DNA of 64,000 nt from Capniomyces stellatus (Eukaryota; Kickxellomycota; Harpellomycetes; Harpellales; Legeriomycetaceae): assembly GCA_001661515.1 (NCBI GenBank), contig LUVW01000013.1, positions 134,024 through 198,023 on the forward strand. The letters run 5' to 3'. Of this stretch, positions 48,060-58,288 are shown one piece after another (the first letter of the stretch is position 1; each line of letters opens with the position of its first letter). A program made the translations under genes and the position numbers. The notes below the pieces were generated by a model that saw only the letters and a list, made by a program, of their open reading frames with translations, did not search any database and was not told where the DNA came from.

Positions 48060-48266
48060 TTAAGCAAATCCATTCACTATTAATGATGATTTACAAATGT
48101 CAGTTCTGCTACTGAATCTAAATGAAGATAATACATTCTTACCAAATTTTCTGAGACTACTTTTTAATACCGGATTTAAACCGATATTTATTGTTTCATT
48201 GGCTAAATCATCCAACTCTGCTTTAAATTTTAGACTTGGCGCATGTACCCCTCCAGCTACTACCTT
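48060..48266 (-). pseudogene. Decayed coding fragment containing direct-repeat copy B
   Basis: An open frame of 68 codons without ATG between stops, with balanced composition (APSLKFKAELDDLANETINI; LRKFGKNVLSSFRFSSRTDI). It spans the 72-bp repeat at 48082-48153. In copy A the same frame is also open (RKFGKNVLSS...SSRTDICKSS), preceded by an ATG. I do not recognise the protein. It sits just upstream of a decayed LINE, so a remnant of a repetitive element gene is likely. Low certainty. Confidence 0.35.
48082..48153. repeat. 72-bp direct repeat, copy B
   Basis: About 93 percent identical to copy A, 273 bp downstream in the same orientation. Confidence 0.9.
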
Positions 48267-48477
48267 TCAGTATTTTGGCAGATTTTTTTTCTGTCTTTTA
48301 GTTTTTGGTATTTGTTAGAATTATTATGATTTTTTCTTTCTTATTTTTACTAATCTCGCCGTTTCATTACAGCAGCCAAATAAGAGCGTCATAATAAAGT
48401 ACAATCTTTAAACAGACATTATGCCCAGAGTCATATAATAACAAATTATTTAAAGTATAAAAATATAGACAGAACTT

Positions 48478-49308
48478 GAATCAAAGATTTAATAGACAAA
48501 CCATTCAAAAACAGATGCAACACATGGGTAAGCGGCTGCATCAGATGGTTAAAGAAATACAGTGAGTCGGACAAGGCAGGAGGAGCAGCAGAGGCACTAG
48601 TAAAGAGAACAAAAAAGAAAGACGTGTCCGAAATTACAAAATGGATACTAGATCACAACATCGACGAAGGATCGAATTGGACAGGACTAGAAATAGCATA
48701 CCCTGAACACAGTAGAGGAGTCAAAGAAATGGGAAAATAAGAATAGGGGGCTTTTGGACCTCAGAGAGACTAGAAAACAGCAAGTTCATAAACACAAAGT
48801 ACAAAGAATACTGCCCAATGTGTCACAGAAGATACCCAGAAACAATAGAGCACATCCTAATTAATTGTAACAAATGGGAAGATGCTAGAGAAATTACCCT
48901 CAAAGAATTTATTCCTGACATCACGTATCAGAGTTCACCAAACTTTAATCTTACGCCCAACTCAGCTCGTAATAAGCTGGTAGGTGAGCTTCTTGGGGGA
49001 GAACTCAAGATCAAGACATCTGCTATCCAAAAGAAAGAGTATGACCGCTCAGTCTCGATGACGCTTGCAACAGCATCATTCTTGACTTTAATCCGTGCAA
49101 CCCAATTATAAGACTCGATGAGGTTAGTACATCACCAGCCCCACTGAACCAACTCTGTCAAGGTACGGTGTCCCTAGGGAGACGACATGGAGTAGAGTAG
49201 TATTTGAATTAGTCACTTTTTTTTAAATAGTGTTCCACTAGCTTTGTAATATTTTTGAGTATTGTGTTATTGAAGCCATAATAAAAAATAAAAAAAATAA
49301 AAATAATA
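48478..49308 (+). mobile_element. Decayed LINE 3' part (ORF2 C-terminus) with frameshift
   Basis: The plus frame from 48478 reads IKDLIDKPFKNRCNTWVSGC...EMGK then stop. One base is missing in the A-run near 48734-48737: shifting by one continues IRIGGFWTSERLENSKFINT and then the zinc knuckle YCPMCHRRYPETIEHILINC (C-x2-C...H-x4-C), typical of the end of LINE ORF2. The tail ELLGGELKIKTSAIQ and TLATASFLTLIRA matches the C-terminus of the 24-kb copy (LLGEELKQP; MLATASFLEAI), so both belong to related LINEs. An A-rich (AATAAAA) tail ends at about 49308. 5' truncated and inactive. Confidence 0.88.
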
Positions 49309-49457
49309 GACTAGTCTACACTCAAGAACTTTGGGAAATGATGTATGTGGAGTGGAGAGTTGTTACGCCTGAGATATGCCAAAAGTATACAAAGTTGATG
49401 CAGACAGTATTGAGGGCGGTAATAAGAACCGCATGTGGTCAGTTGCAAATTATTTAA
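49308..49457 (+). pseudogene. Tc1/mariner-like transposase C-terminal remnant
   Basis: The open frame directly after the LINE tail reads ELWEMMYVEWRVVTPEICQK then KLMQTVLRAVIRTACGQ and stop. This resembles the end of Tc1-family DDE transposases (W..EW..I....C..L..SMPRRI.AVI.AKGG). The rest of the transposase and the inverted repeats are not visible, so it is a 5'-truncated fossil, perhaps cut by the LINE insertion. Confidence 0.5.
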
Positions 49458-49775
49458 TCCTTTTTATTAATTGCTTTATAAATATTAGCTAGTATACTAC
49501 TTTACAGTAGCCTTTTAGTGCGATTTGTTATCACTTCAAACTTTGGATGTAAAAATCGAATAAACATGCGCTGGTGTATTCAAAATATGAATTTTGGAAA
49601 AAAGATCTATATTTACAGAGCGAAAACAGCAATATCTATAAACTGATCTAGGCTTGTCTAAAAGCATTGTCTTAAAGGCTCGATTAGCTCAACTCAGGCG
49701 GCTTTATAAAGGTATGTTGTGATTAGTTTAATAACTAAAACCCAAAGTGTAAATAGATGAGAGGCGAATCATAAT
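49458..49775. other. 3' flank of LIPB
   Basis: AT-rich; nothing supported. Confidence 0.5.
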
Positions 49776-51136
49776 CTATTTATATCTTCTCATAAACTTG
49801 TTCACGGTATCGAATGTATGTTTAGAAAGTATCTCAAGCGGCACCAACTCTGAGCTGAAAACATTTGAAAAGTTTTTAACAACACTGTGAGCAACGTTTT
49901 CTGTTTTCAGATCCTCAAAATTTATGGGCATGTTATTTCGAGTCAAGTCCTTCTCTAGTGACGTGGCCGTTTTATTAACTAGTCCGCAAGGTATGATCCG
50001 ATTAAACATCCCGAGATCTGTTGTGCAGTTTAGTGCGATTCCATGCGAGGTTATGAATTTTCGAATATGGCAGCCTGTAGCGGCAATTTTCGTATCTTCT
50101 GTTGTCCAAACCCCAGGGTACTCCTTGACATTATATGCGTGAATTCCGTAGTCTTTACAAGTGTCAATAACCATATGTTCGAGTTTGTTCACGTAACAAC
50201 GAACTCCTAGCTATAATGCGTGTATGCAACCAACAATAAGACAATGACCAAAGGGGATGATAAATTTGTTGTTTTAGAGTATAATCGTAAAGTGGGGATT
50301 TTATACTTTGACTGCTACAAAATTAAACAATTATAATAGTGAAAAATAGTTACGTTATGTGCTTTCAAGTCGAGTATGGGATACACAACCAGTTGACCAG
50401 GACCATGATAAGTAATCTCACCACCCCGCGGAGCCTAAAAACATGGGTTTATATATTTAATTGTTTTTGGTTATATTCACATTTACAGTCGGCTGCTTTG
50501 TAAAGGTTCTTTCAAAACGGCCATTAGTCACAGTTACAGATCCATACCAATACTCAGGCTAATACACGCCTTGATGGCTGAAAGCCGTATTTCTTATTTT
50601 TTTTAATTTTTTTTACTTGCCTCGTAATACTCCGCTCCGTTTAATTTAATCTCGCTAATATCTGAAGAGGATAGTTTACCCTTATTTCGTATCCCATTAG
50701 TATAGACATGGTTGTGTTCAAGCAACAAAAGAGTATCAACTATTCTAAATTCTAATTCACTGCTTGTGTCTACATGTACAGAGCTGCTAGATTTTCCTCC
50801 TTCTGCTTGCTGGGTTTTTAGCCTTACCAGTTCTTTTTGTAATTCAAAAGCCAAACCATACTGAGTTTTACCCAAGTATATATACCCTATTTTTCTTCTG
50901 TCATTGTTTCGACCATTACTATTTTCTGCCTGCTTATTACCCGAGCTGAGGCTACTACTGCGTATTTTGTTAGCGATTGAGCTGTACCGATTGCTTTTAA
51001 AAAAGGCATTGTCTAATGAAAGCTTTTTATGTCTGAAAAAAGATAATGCCCCCACTTCACAGTGGCTATCCCTACCCACTTTTCCGAACCAAAGACTCGT
51101 CGGTCTTTTCACCCCCATGTTCAGTCCTCTTATCAT
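49776..51136 (-). CDS. Octanoyl-[acyl carrier protein] transferase LipB, mitochondrial
   Basis: Three exons: 51136..50621, 50434..50354, 50210..49776; 343 aa. Exon 2 holds [18 protein letters not shown], the LipB signature; exon 3 has Lys240 in TKIAATG and Cys274 in RIIPCGL, the catalytic pair. Intron 1 needs phase 0, and the only fitting donor is GAG/GCAAGT, so it is a GC-AG intron; intron 2 is GT-AG (GTAACT). The N-terminal 75 residues are basic and Ser-rich, consistent with mitochondrial import, and a low-complexity insert lies in 70-90. The enzyme moves octanoyl from ACP to the lipoyl domains of 2-oxoacid dehydrogenases. Homologue of yeast LIP2. Confidence 0.92.
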
Positions 51137-51797
51137 TCCGAATTCTATTTCTCGTCTATTATTACCTTCGCGTCTTTAAACATGAGCTATACATGCAACT
51201 AATACAGTGTGTTTGTTTTTTGTTTTTTTTTACTGGCGATTCTGTCATAAAAGGTAAGCTAATTTATCAACTTATCTACTGACTGCCATGCGATAACAAG
51301 GAATTTGACCTATTATTCTGCTTTCTTGGTGTGTATGTGTAAAAGTGATGTTCAAAAAATTTTCATGTGGATTTATCATAGATAATTCTGATTAATTAGA
51401 AATAAAGTTTGCCTCGGGGGTTTCTTGAATCAAATTGGTCATTGATCTTTTTTTTTTATCGAAATTTATTAACATGAGCATAAATAATTTGAAAAGCTAT
51501 GAACGCCGCTAAAGTAAAATGGTGCCTGTTTAATTTAAGTTAACCCTTCTTTGGATTAAGGGTATGATTGATTTATTATTTTAAAATTTCTTTTAAAATT
51601 CATTGGTTTTTAGTTCCGATTGATACAGTAAAGGTGAGAACGTGAATCTTATATTACCACTCTAAATAGCACCTACTATCACTATGCTTGCTTTGTAAAT
51701 TTCTATAACAAGCTGTGCTATTGTTATTAATAAATTCAACACAAATCGCGAGGTTCAAATTTGGTCTTTGTACTGCGCTGTGCCGTAATGTTGTCAA
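51137..51797. other. Intergenic between tandem minus-strand genes
   Basis: AT-rich spacer serving as LIPB promoter and 3' flank of the next gene. Nothing recognised. Confidence 0.5.
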
Positions 51798-53130
51798 TTA
51801 CGTCCTAAAGAATACATCAGGATATTCCGTATCCTCTGAACTCAATGAAAATGGCGTCAACCCATGTGCTATTATTTTAAACTCTGGCTTAGAATTGTAA
51901 ACCGCGCTGCTGACTGGTAAAATGTGCGGAATATTGCTCCTAGCCGCGCTATTCGAGTTTGGTGGGACTTCCTCCATTTTGTTTTTCGCAGTAGATCCGG
52001 TAACGTCATATCTGCTTTTGATTTCGCTGTCTGCCAATGGTATCTGTCTGGTGTAAAGATTTTTTTCTTCATAGTCGACGACTGTCCAGTTATCGTCATC
52101 TATGTCAAATTCCAAGTCATCTTGATCTTGGGGTTCTTGTTGGTACACCATATTTTGGTTTGCTGGCCAGCTTAGGCCGCTATAGCCTATCCCTTCAAAG
52201 TATGCGTTCATATTTCTATTTTTGCTTCCGATTCCGTTTTCGCCATTACTGACTAGTGTTTTATTAGCTGATATGCTCACATCTTGGCTAAAGTTTGCAA
52301 AATTTGTGTTTTCACAATTCATCAAATCGCTATCATTTAGCTGGTGTATGTACGTATAATCTTCTATATCGTCTATTAATATGGTTTGGGTGCTGTTTTG
52401 ATTGTCTGGCTGATAAATACTCGTAAATTCGGATCCTTTTGATGTATCGCTTGTGTATTGTCTTTGGTCACTGTAGTAACCGTATGATTGTAGTCCATAT
52501 GCGTTTTGCCAGCCATACTTGGCTGTGGGGAAATTTTGTACCTTTTGCATGCTTTTGCTGTCCTAGTTTCACACGGTTATATATATTTATTATAATCACA
52601 TATAAAAACACACAATATTCTGATATACTCGCCATATATTTTGTCAATTTATTCATAGCAGTGTGGTGTTAATGGCGGACAACTCTTGGCTGTCGGCATC
52701 CAAATTCACGAGAACTTACATCTAAAAAACAGCTTCCGCTTTCAGAGCTAAAATAGGGAAAGTAGCTACTGAGCTGATGATTGTTTTTAGGCAGTAGAGA
52801 CATCCTTTGGTTAGAGCTGGCTGGACTGGCGTACCCTTGATCTTGTCGAGGTCCACCACATAGCAAACTTCCACCAGGCTGCTCATCCTTTTTTAAATAA
52901 AAGTGCTCGCCGGTACTAGATCTACCCTTTCCATTACCTGCATAGACTTGCCCACTTGCACGTGCCGCCCTAAAGTCGTACATATACAAATATGTTGAGA
53001 TTAGCATTATTACTGCGTTAACCGCACTGTCCACTAAATAACGCGCTTGTATACGTTTACTAGCTTACTTTGCATGTGGTATAAACTCCATCAAGTCGTG
53101 TCTACTATTTAGCCGCCGTTTCCTATTCAT
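51798..53130 (-). CDS. Unknown protein with candidate Atg8-interacting motif
   Basis: Three exons: 53130..53069, 52969..52720, 52562..51798; 358 aa. Donors GTAAGC and GTAAGT, acceptors TTTAG and ACTAG, phases 2 and 0 agree. The N-terminus is basic: MNRKRRLNSRHDLMEFIPHA. The rest is polar and disordered-looking, rich in Ser, Asn, Gln and Tyr. A strong acidic context surrounds DDDNWTVVDYEE, a W-x-x-V core with Asp/Glu on both sides, the form of an Atg8-family interacting motif (AIM/LIR). The C-terminus (KPEFKIIAHGLTPFS; TEYPDVFFR) also looks conserved in style. No family recognised. Start is the only ATG upstream of the first donor in a short clean frame. Confidence 0.65.
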
Positions 53131-55127
53131 CTTGATACAGAAAAAAATGCAATAAATTCAAGTTTAAACCTAATAAAAGGGACATGGACTACTTTACTTG
53201 AACTCAAAAAAAATATCTCAAAGTATCATCCTGTAGCCGGCTTTTCTTTTTTGCTTACAGGTTTGAATATATATTCGTGTCCTTAATGTTTCACACATTT
53301 GACTGTATTTGAATTAGCAGGCTACATCATGCTCTGACGATTCACATGACAAGTCAAAGTAAGTGATGTCTTATTAAATGCTGTTATAAGGAAGAAAGTT
53401 GTCACATTTAAAGTGTGACTTTATTTATACTTGGGCATATATTCTATACGGACCTTTCTGATTGTTAACCAATTGTATTAGACGTTCATTCGTCTTCTCT
53501 TCTTTAATCCAAGGTTAGTATTAAGCGATTTCCGTAGCTTGGCTTTATTCTCTTATATAGAGCACAAAATAAAGCGCCATATCTCGTTTTATTGGAGGCT
53601 CTTAAGTTTAAATTGTGGTCTAGTGACTTTGATTGTGTTGTGATTCCTAAATGCATTTTTTTCCTTGTTAATGTCAATCAATTTCTTCGTTCTAAAGATT
53701 CACATTAATTTTAATCAATGTCTAATTGTATTTTAGATTCACATTTGCTTCGTGTACTTTTCCTTTCATAAGTGGTTATACATATCAAAAGCTATCCAAA
53801 TGGAGTTACATTTTGCCACTTTCACTATACATACACAGACACTCACAAATATATTACCGTCGAATAAAATAATTGGCGTTTATAAATAAGACCTTGAAGG
53901 TGTCAAATTCCGACACCGGCAATGCTCGTGAGATTTATGCTGGAACTTTTAGCTACCTTGATACCAAATTAACACGAAGATCCTCTAATGACATAGCTTA
54001 TATGCCGGTGTGTGTGCGTGTGTATGTATGTGTGTGTGTCAGTTTGTATTTTGATTATAGCTTAGTCTGCAGTGCTATACCAAGTCATATGATTAGTTGA
54101 CTAGGTAATGGCTAAAACTTGATTTTTCTTTATTTATTTTTAGTGATTAACACTATTAGTCAGAGGGAAGAAAACGTAAGATGGCCCTGAAAGAACTTTA
54201 GTCCAAATGAAGCCAAACTTTAGTCAGAAATATACTCCATGAAAAAGCGTTTAAGAATGTCATGATTTCAGTACAAAATTAAAAATAAAAGGAGCGTTTG
54301 AGAATCGGGCAATTAGTAAATGTGACGGGTCAAAAGAAATAAAATACAAACTCTCATGAAATGAAAAACTGAAAGAAGGACTATTAATAAGTTGAGAATC
54401 ATAGCATCATAATTAATCATGTCATTGTTTTCTTTGTTGCCAATTTCAGCCAGAGCATGATTAACCTTCAGCCATTTGGCTTGTTGGCTGCTGTCCCAAG
54501 TTTAGTTCTAATTGACACTGTACTTTTTAATCCTGGTTGGATACAGACACAAGCAGAAAACATCACCGCCTCCACCAACCAATCTGGCTGCCTATTTATC
54601 GGATAAAAAAAAGGGTGTATTGATACGGAGCACTTGAAGCTAAAGCAATAATCTGTTATTCCTTGTTTGTAGATTTGGTTGTGTCGGCTTTTACAGAGAT
54701 TAAATATGTTCGCAGATGCAGTTCGTAAATTATTTATAGCCAACTCAAGAATGGAGTACAATTCCAACAATAATAAATAAAAAGTAAAACCCATCTTGTA
54801 GTCAAAAGCTGACCAGTTTTTAACTTGAAATAATAAAATCGTGTCGCAGAAAGGCAGAGCAAATCACACAAACCAAGGGTTTTTGAGATATGCTTTACCA
54901 AAAATAGGGTGGAAGAATGGATGGGTTGGTTTGAAAGCGTCAAGGCTTAAAATCTGCACAAAACCTTAACCTTAAAAATGGTGTTTATAATTTTATTAGG
55001 GCGAGCTTAATACTCAGATTTGCGAATAGCATCATATTGGCGATGTAGAAGGGTAATTTGTCAGAGAAAGATGGTGTGCCAACATGTTTAAGGGGTTTCC
55101 AGCTTAAAGCTGCTGAACTGAGATGTC

Positions 55128-55191
55128 GATGCCTTGATGCCTTGATGCTTTGATGCTTTGATGCTTTGATGCTTTGATGCTTTGATGCTTT
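55128..55191. repeat. GATGCTTT 8-bp tandem repeat, 8 units
   Basis: Two GATGCCTT units followed by six GATGCTTT units. Same period as the 46.3-kb array but a different unit. Confidence 0.95.
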
Positions 55192-56782
55192 ACATTTTAG
55201 GTGTATCATACAGCTGTGAAAGGCTTGCATTTATAATAAGCAAAACATATCATGGGCTTGGATGGGTGCAGCCAAGGGCGGCCAAAAATGCGCCACATTG
55301 CGATGTTGTTGGAATGCTCTAGACTACACAGATCATCTTATTATTGGCATGAGGTATGGGGCGATATACACTTGGTATGCGTGAGTGGTGAAAGTATGCT
55401 GAGAAGCTAATCACAGCCAGCAACAAGTATTTCTCAAAGGCAAAATTGCAAAATAAATCTAGCGGTGCCAGTCGCAATGACAAACCAATTGGTTTGTAGA
55501 CTGCTGAAGTGGCCTATAAGGACGTTTATTCGAGAGGCTTTAAAAGTTGCAACTATTGCGAAAATGGACAGAATCGAACTGGATTAGGCATGTAAATAGG
55601 AGTAAAACGAACATTGGAACATAAATAATAAGCAGTAAAAAACTTGAATAAAAAACCCACTAATATTTCGATAATAAAAAACCCACTAATAAAGCGAATC
55701 CAGTCAATCAACTGTTAAAAAAAAAACCATTATTAAAAAGGGTATGGCAAAAATATATCCATCCAATAGTCAGTTGTAATTGTAGAGCCTACATATTTTC
55801 CATCAAATTAAACATTGTACTCGAAGTTGTAATTTTATTATCATTATTTAAATGTGATGTTTTTTTTCTCGACTAGCACTGGGAAGGATGTTCGTAAATA
55901 AAACCAGCTTTTTTCCTCATTATTATTTTTTTGAGAGCTTTTCTTTTTAAATATGCCCATAATTTTTTTATTGGAGTAATTAGGTAATGGATAGGCGTGT
56001 GTATTGGTTAAATACCAGTTTTTTTGTAATTAGTACAATACATTAGTGTTAAAATACTGGTGTTTAGTAGATAATAAAAGTGTTGTTTGTGTTTGGTGTT
56101 TCCTCACGATATTAATCAAAAAAAAGCACCTAAATGTACGAGTTTATGTTTTTGGAAGTTGAAAAAAAAAAAAGAAAAAAAAAGGCGAAGGTGGTGTTTA
56201 TTATTGAATTGAGAACATCTCCCCCTCCCTTTACCCCCAAGCTTTAATAACGATTGTATTATTTTGCAATTAGTTTTGATTTTGTTATTGTTTCCAGTTA
56301 AATCAAATCATTAACATTTGATTCGCTTTACTCATTTTGGATACAACTGAACAATTCTTTGAAAGAAAAAAAAAACCATTTCAGAATAAAAGGGTAGATA
56401 CAAAATAGTAAAAATACATAAATCCGTTTTAAACACATTTTTAAACACATTGTTGTAAAACACTATTAACAAAACAAAACACAGCATTTTTAGTATATCC
56501 AGCACTAGGTGTATATAGAACTCACTCACTTATCTTTATCACAACCAAAGCAGCTATTGGCATCAGGGTTGTTCTTATTACCAGGGGGTATCTTTTGGTT
56601 ATCGCTAGTCAAAATAGTGAAAGGCAAGAATTATTTAGTAATAGAACTATATATTTTCCAATGATAAATCTGTATAATAGATACGTGCACACAGACATAC
56701 ATTGACTAATCTATCCATGATTAGCTTAATTCAAAAGAGCTATCATCGGTAAGGATAGTGGCTATTTAACACATATGTATAC

Positions 56783-57155
56783 CTGGCACTCAAGGCACGC
56801 TATCGTGTATCTTGTATTTTGAATATGATCTGACGTATACATTCCAGCCAGTGTCGCCATGCCATCCAGATATCCAGATACACAAAGCCTGCATCCGTGG
56901 TTGTGCATACATACAACATCGGTCTGTATGAGTTCTGCTTGGGTGTGTATGCACGCAACGAGTATAACACGTGTAGTTGAGCCTTTCCCGTATTTTTTTA
57001 TTTATCGGGTTGGGCTGAGCTTTGGCATATAAGCCACTATTGGGAGATACGGTGGTTTATACAGATGGATCAACCACAAAGTATCAGCTACGGCCGCGTA
57101 TAAGAGCTGATTCTTGGCATATAGATAGCCAATACTACAAACACCGGGCGGTACT
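56783..57155 (-). pseudogene. Possible broken or unannotated coding block
   Basis: After a CCTAG acceptor-like site (57160..57156), one frame is open for 124 codons except for a single TAA at 57004..57002. It reads VPPGVCSIGYLYAKNQLLYA...IHLYKPPYLPIVAYMPKLSPTR, stop, then KGSTTRVILVACIHTQAELI...IACLECQ, ending at a donor-like CAG/GTATAC. GC is about 45-47 percent against about 30 percent in flanks. A further Cys-bearing frame (NNPDANSCFGCDKDK) sits at about 56611-56536 but its phase does not join cleanly. Family not recognised. Either a pseudogene with one nonsense change or an exon set I failed to resolve. Confidence 0.35.
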
Positions 57156-58288
57156 CTAGGTTGTGATGCTTATTAAATCGTGTGTATGTGCTCCTTACTA
57201 ATTCATATTATCTTTTGAAATATCTTTCAAGAGATAATAATAAAATATTACCGGTTTATTATTTATACTGGTATGCGTGCTGCTTGATACAGCATGATTA
57301 AGCACACACACACATTCTAGAAGCAATTCTGTCACTCAAGTGCATGGCATACACTTATCCATATTCTTTTTTAGTTTTTAGTTTTTAGTTTCTTTTTTTT
57401 TTTTTTTTCTTTCGAGATTAAAAATATTCAGTTTATAAATCGCTCATCTTTTATTTTTCAAAAGAGGACCGGTATGTATATTGATATTAATATTGGTGCT
57501 AACTTGAAAGTAGGAAACTTTTCAGAACGACGCGGAATTCACAAAACAATAAAAACAGACATACCAGTAGTTGATTGCTAGACCAGACATAGTTTGTGGG
57601 AAAAGAATTGGGATCTATAGATGAGAGCATAGGGATAGTGTTAAAAAGGTAAGAGCAAATATGAGCAGTGTGTAATAGTGCAGCGGTTAAAGACAGGCGT
57701 GACTTTACGCCTTGTTATGCTTAATAGCAAATTTTACTTTAAAAAAGCCAAGGAGTCACTTTGTGACCAAATAAAATGGTTGTAAAAATATCAATATGTT
57801 AATAATATTGATATTAGTTTCTAGAATAGTATCTATAAATATCAACTATATAGCATTGTGTATGGTTAGTATATTGCCATACGTTGACCAACAAACTGAA
57901 AAAGGGCTTTGTTAAAGCTTATATCTTCTTTGTTCAGCGTACCTTGAGTTTTTTTTATTTATAAAGAAGAAAAGAAAAGATAAGAGAGCGTACTAAGTTG
58001 TAAAGTACTATTAATACTTGGTTGACTAGGATTGAAACACGAAGGCAACGATAAATAAACCCTAATTGTAGCCACTGGTATTGTACACTAGAACATAAAG
58101 TCGACCATAACCATAAACTGCATGCAGTATACAGAGTAAGTCGAATATACCAAGGTCTTGGGCAGCGGTGTTGTTTCTGTATATAAGAGTGCGAATTTAT
58201 TTATTAAGAGACGCCAAACTGCTGCAGAGGCATTAAAACGGGATATTAACACCTGATAATTGAATGTGCTGGGTTGTAGCAGCTTCGA

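Larger units (their letters stand above)
45232..48477. other. Gene-poor AT-rich region with repeats
   Basis: Contains a perfect hairpin (46194-46219), an 8-bp tandem array (46322-46384) and a dispersed 72-bp direct repeat pair (47809-47880 and 48082-48153). No gene supported apart from the decayed frame at 48060-48266. Confidence 0.55.
53131..58288. other. Gene-poor region with repeat arrays and one pseudogene-like block
   Basis: About 5.2 kb. It has a GT-rich microsatellite near 54008-54040, an octamer array at 55128-55191, a higher-GC stretch at about 55250-55570 without a convincing frame, the block at 56783-57155, and homopolymers. No confident gene. Confidence 0.5.

Noticed and set aside
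54985..55230. Minus-strand 81-codon frame with SIKASKHQ repeats
   Set aside because: The repetitive peptide is the translation of the octamer tandem array; no supporting context.
55252..55410. 52-codon plus frame from an ATG in a higher-GC patch
   Set aside because: Short, ends without a convincing donor, no recognisable protein; kept only as a compositional note.
55560..55600. Possible tRNA T-arm (TTCGATT) on the minus strand
   Set aside because: Only a three-base stem forms and no acceptor or anticodon arm can be drawn.
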